Assembly: GCA_025455795.1 (NCBI GenBank)
Contig: JALOLW010000269.1
Span: 1-6,403, forward strand
Length of the DNA stretch: 6,403 bases
Direction: 5' to 3'
Source of the DNA: Spirosomataceae bacterium
GTDB taxonomy: Bacteria > Bacteroidota > Bacteroidia > Cytophagales > Spirosomataceae
Part shown: positions 4,200 to 6,403 of the stretch, in pieces
Layout: each line of letters begins with the position of its first letter
How positions within the stretch are numbered: the stretch's first letter is position 1
Notes under the pieces: model-generated
The model's input: only the letters and a program-made list of their open reading frames with translations
Database searches by the model: none
Told to the model about the DNA's origin: nothing
Program-made: the position numbers and the translations under genes

Positions 4200-6011
4200 A
4201 TGAAGCACTGGCTTTTAGGTTGGGGGTTGGTATGGGTGACGAGCCTATCGGCAGTAGCTTCTCACATCATGGGTGGCAATCTGTCGTTGGTAGCAGGTAC
4301 TCGTGACGGCGAGTTTAGTTTGGCACTGCACCTTATATATAATGACAACGGCTCCGTCATCGAAAACCAAGTAACGGTTTCGATTTTCAAAAAATCTGAC
4401 AATTCTCGCATCACAGACTTCATTCTCGCGCGCGACAATACCCAATCGTTGCCTTTTATTAATGCCCGTTGTGTAGGTACTTCACCGGTGCAAGTCGCCA
4501 TGATACGCTACACCAATACGGTCAATTTGCCCGCTACAACTTACAACGACCCCGCTGGCTACTACGTGGCTTGGGAGCAGTGCTGTCGCAATGGTACTGT
4601 GGCCAACATCGCCAACGCCCGCAACGCTGGATTGACGTTTTATTTAGAAATTCCTGCTGTTTCGCTCAAAAACAACGCGCCGCTTTTCAATACACCCGAG
4701 GTCAAGTACGCCTGTCGGGGGCAGTTGTACGAATTGACTTTGGGCGCAACCGACGCCGACAAAGACGAGCTGAGGTATTCACTCGTGACACCATTGGCGG
4801 GATTTACCGACGCGGGTACGCCCAGTCCCACGCGCCCGCGCGCTGGCCCGTATCCACGCGCACGCTGGGCCGCGGGCTTCGATAGTACGCGGGTGGCGGG
4901 AAGTACCAGCCAAATAGATTCAAAAACGGGTAAAATTACGTTTATCCCCAATCAACTCGGACGGTTTGCGGTTTCGGTGCTTTGCGAAGAAATCCGCAAC
5001 AATCAGAAAATTGGCGAAGTGCGGCGTGATTTTGAGGTGATTGTGGTGGACTGCATCAGCGAAACACTACCTCCGGTGCTGGTCGAAATCAAAACTGCGA
5101 CCCCTTCGGTTACTTTTGGTACGCTACCAAGCGGCCACATAAATAGTGTCCAACGCTGCTCCAACGACTCCCTCACCCTGAAAGCCAACGACGAAAGTCC
5201 GCAATGGAACTACCAGTGGCGACGCAACGGAGCGGCTGTTGCAGGAGGCAATCAGGTGACATTGTCGGTCAAAGAAGAAGGCACGTATCTACTTATCAAA
5301 AAACGCATACAAAGCTGTAACGCCAGCGACAGCACGACCGCTACCACTATCGTGACGAACAAAAGCGGTGCTTCGGCCAAAATCACTTCTGCGCGCAGGC
5401 TCCCCCTCTGCGAAGGTGACAGCACGGAGTTGAGCGTGGCAGCAGGAGCAACGGCCACTTTCGAGTGGGAGTTTGACAATGCACCGTTGAAAAATCGGAG
5501 TGCCGTGCTTTCAGGCGTCAAATTTCCAGGCTTGTACCGGGTCCAAGTGAGCGACGCCACCACCAAATGCAGTGCCAAAGACAGCCTGTTGGTCAAAGTC
5601 GTAATGCCTCCTACTGCCACGGCGATGGTAGTGGGCAACGCTAACTTTTGTTCGGACGATTCGACCAAACTCACAACGACCAAACAGTCCTACTACGACT
5701 ACGTTTGGTACGTCAACGACACCCCTACGACGCGGGGTTTCGGGGCGGAGTATTTTCCGAGTCAGTCGGGGCGGTACTATGTGATGGTCAAAGACACCAC
5801 GACGGGCTGCACGAGCCGCTCGGCTACGCTCAATGTCGTTTATCGAAAATCACCCATCGTGACTTTTGACTCTATTCCGCCGCTCTGCGGTACGGGTATT
5901 CAGGCCGTCACGCTCAACGCTTCGCCCAAAGGCGGCACATTCACGGGGCGCGGGGTGATTTCGGGGCGTTTTGTGTCCCAAAACCTTCCTTCTCTGGCAG
6001 CTATCCTGTAG
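4200..6011 (+). CDS. Large secreted Ig-like T9SS protein, 5' part ending at a frameshift
   Basis: 603 residues before an early stop. A signal peptide (1-20, cleaved after AVA) leads to SHIMGG, the conserved opening of a large Bacteroidota family of surface proteins. The N-terminal module continues with YYVAWEQCCRNGTVANI (121-137), FYLEIPA, NNAPLFNTPE and a cadherin-like ATDADKDELRYSL (183-195). From 320 there are repeated Ig/PKD-like modules, each opening with a cysteine: CSNDSL (320), CEGDSTEL (404), CSDDSTKL (484) and CGTGIQAVTL (563). The closing cysteines are 373, 457 and 537. Residues up to about GRGVISG (583-589) look family-like, but the tail to the stop does not. The remainder of the protein follows in the -1 frame. 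As written, this product would be exported to the periplasm but lack the T9SS sorting signal. G+C is 53% over 5161-5340, well above the toxin-antitoxin genes. Confidence 0.88.
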   Translation: MKHWLLGWGLVWVTSLSAVASHIMGGNLSLVAGTRDGEFSLALHLIYNDNGSVIENQVTVSIFKKSDNSRITDFILARDNTQSLPFINARCVGTSPVQVAMIRYTNTVNLPATTYNDPAGYYVAWEQCCRNGTVANIANARNAGLTFYLEIPAVSLKNNAPLFNTPEVKYACRGQLYELTLGATDADKDELRYSLVTPLAGFTDAGTPSPTRPRAGPYPRARWAAGFDSTRVAGSTSQIDSKTGKITFIPNQLGRFAVSVLCEEIRNNQKIGEVRRDFEVIVVDCISETLPPVLVEIKTATPSVTFGTLPSGHINSVQRCSNDSLTLKANDESPQWNYQWRRNGAAVAGGNQVTLSVKEEGTYLLIKKRIQSCNASDSTTATTIVTNKSGASAKITSARRLPLCEGDSTELSVAAGATATFEWEFDNAPLKNRSAVLSGVKFPGLYRVQVSDATTKCSAKDSLLVKVVMPPTATAMVVGNANFCSDDSTKLTTTKQSYYDYVWYVNDTPTTRGFGAEYFPSQSGRYYVMVKDTTTGCTSRSATLNVVYRKSPIVTFDSIPPLCGTGIQAVTLNASPKGGTFTGRGVISGRFVSQNLPSLAAIL

Positions 6012-6403
6012 TTTATACTTACACCAACCCCGAAGGATGCAGTGCCAAAACAACCCAAGCAGCCGTGGTAATGCCCCCGCCAAAAGTAAGCTCTCCCGCG
6101 CAACTGACGGTATTCAAAGGCGAAAGTATCGAAATCAAAACGGGTATTCCAACCGACGCTACGGTACGGTGGTTTCCGAGTGCTGGTCTCGACGATGCCA
6201 CCGCTCCGCGCCCCCAAGCCAGCCCCGACCGCACTACGATTTATACTTTGACGGTCACTACCCGCGAGGGCTGTGTCGTGGAGGCCGATGTCACCGTGGA
6301 AGTGATTGAACTCAAAATCCCGAATGGTTTTACCCCCAACGCCGACGGTGCCAACGATACTTGGGAAATTGAAGGCATCCAAAAATATCCTAACTGCACC
6401 ATC
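6002..6403 (+). pseudogene. Detached 3' part of the T9SS protein with type B sorting domain start
   Basis: In the -1 frame relative to the preceding gene, codons run without a stop from upstream of 6002 to the window end. They encode YPVVYTYTNPEGCSAKT, which completes the fourth Ig-like module. A further module follows (QLTVFKGESIEI to TTREGCVVEADVTVEVIEL), and then IPNGFTPNADGANDTWEI (6317-6370), the hallmark start of the gliding-motility-associated C-terminal domain (CHU_C, TIGR04131) that routes proteins through T9SS as type B cargo. The domain is cut by the window edge. An in-frame ATG at 6071 could start a separate short protein but lacks a signal peptide and would be useless for export. 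The simplest reading is one gene from 4200 onward with a single-base loss between 5963 and 6008, either natural or a sequence error. Confidence 0.88.

Noticed and set aside
4640..4951. Minus-strand open frames within the large secreted protein gene (also 5252-5683 and 5900-6382)
   Set aside because: They are antisense shadows of a gene with clear family motifs; their translations show no recognisable domain.
5976..6011. Programmed -1 ribosomal frameshifting to reach the sorting domain
   Set aside because: The frame-0 codons here (TCC CAA AAC) do not form a canonical X-XXY-YYZ slippery heptamer, and I see no clear stem-loop at the right distance. An indel is simpler.
1..6403. CRISPR arrays, insertion sequences, tRNA or rRNA genes
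   Set aside because: No regularly spaced repeats, no terminal inverted repeats with a transposase, and no tRNA or rRNA-like sequence were seen on either strand.

Overview
The window looks like chromosomal DNA of a Bacteroidota bacterium, most likely a Cytophagales-type relative. This rests on a large secreted protein that ends in the type IX secretion (T9SS) type B / gliding-motility C-terminal domain, on promoter-like sites of the Bacteroidota form TTTG-N19..21-TAnnTTTG, on mostly absent Shine-Dalgarno sites, and on an AluQ/AlfaQ-type signal peptide. Genus cannot be set from the sequence alone.

Left half, minus strand (1-1701). Reading right to left: an ECF-type sigma factor gene with a likely promoter overlapping its 5' end and a strong intrinsic terminator 95 bases past its stop; then a two-gene toxin-antitoxin unit, mntA (nucleotidyltransferase antitoxin) overlapping hepT (HEPN toxin), with its own well-formed promoter; then the first 34 codons of a secreted protein that leaves the window at its left edge, possibly an M14-type peptidase.

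Middle (1702-2061). A very AT-rich divergent intergenic region. It holds a plus-strand promoter whose spacer and -7 box are covered by a perfect 9-base inverted repeat, plus a separate 12-base palindrome.

Right half, plus strand (2062-6403). A four-helix membrane protein is joined by an ATGA overlap to a 66-residue XRE/Cro-type regulator. Next come a class I SAM methyltransferase and, overlapping it by 14 bases, a membrane-anchored DUF192 protein. Last is a large secreted, multi-domain adhesin-like protein. Its reading frame is broken: frame 0 stops at 6011, while the rest of the protein continues without a stop to the window end in the -1 frame and carries the start of the T9SS type B domain.

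No wholly new system stands out. The most useful observations are the two promoters that share the same TTTG-N19-TACATTTG layout (toxin-antitoxin and membrane/XRE operons), the dyad sitting on the second of these, the MntA with a shortened nucleotidyltransferase motif, and the frameshift that separates the T9SS sorting domain from its protein. The genes do not form one pathway; the window reads as several short independent transcription units.
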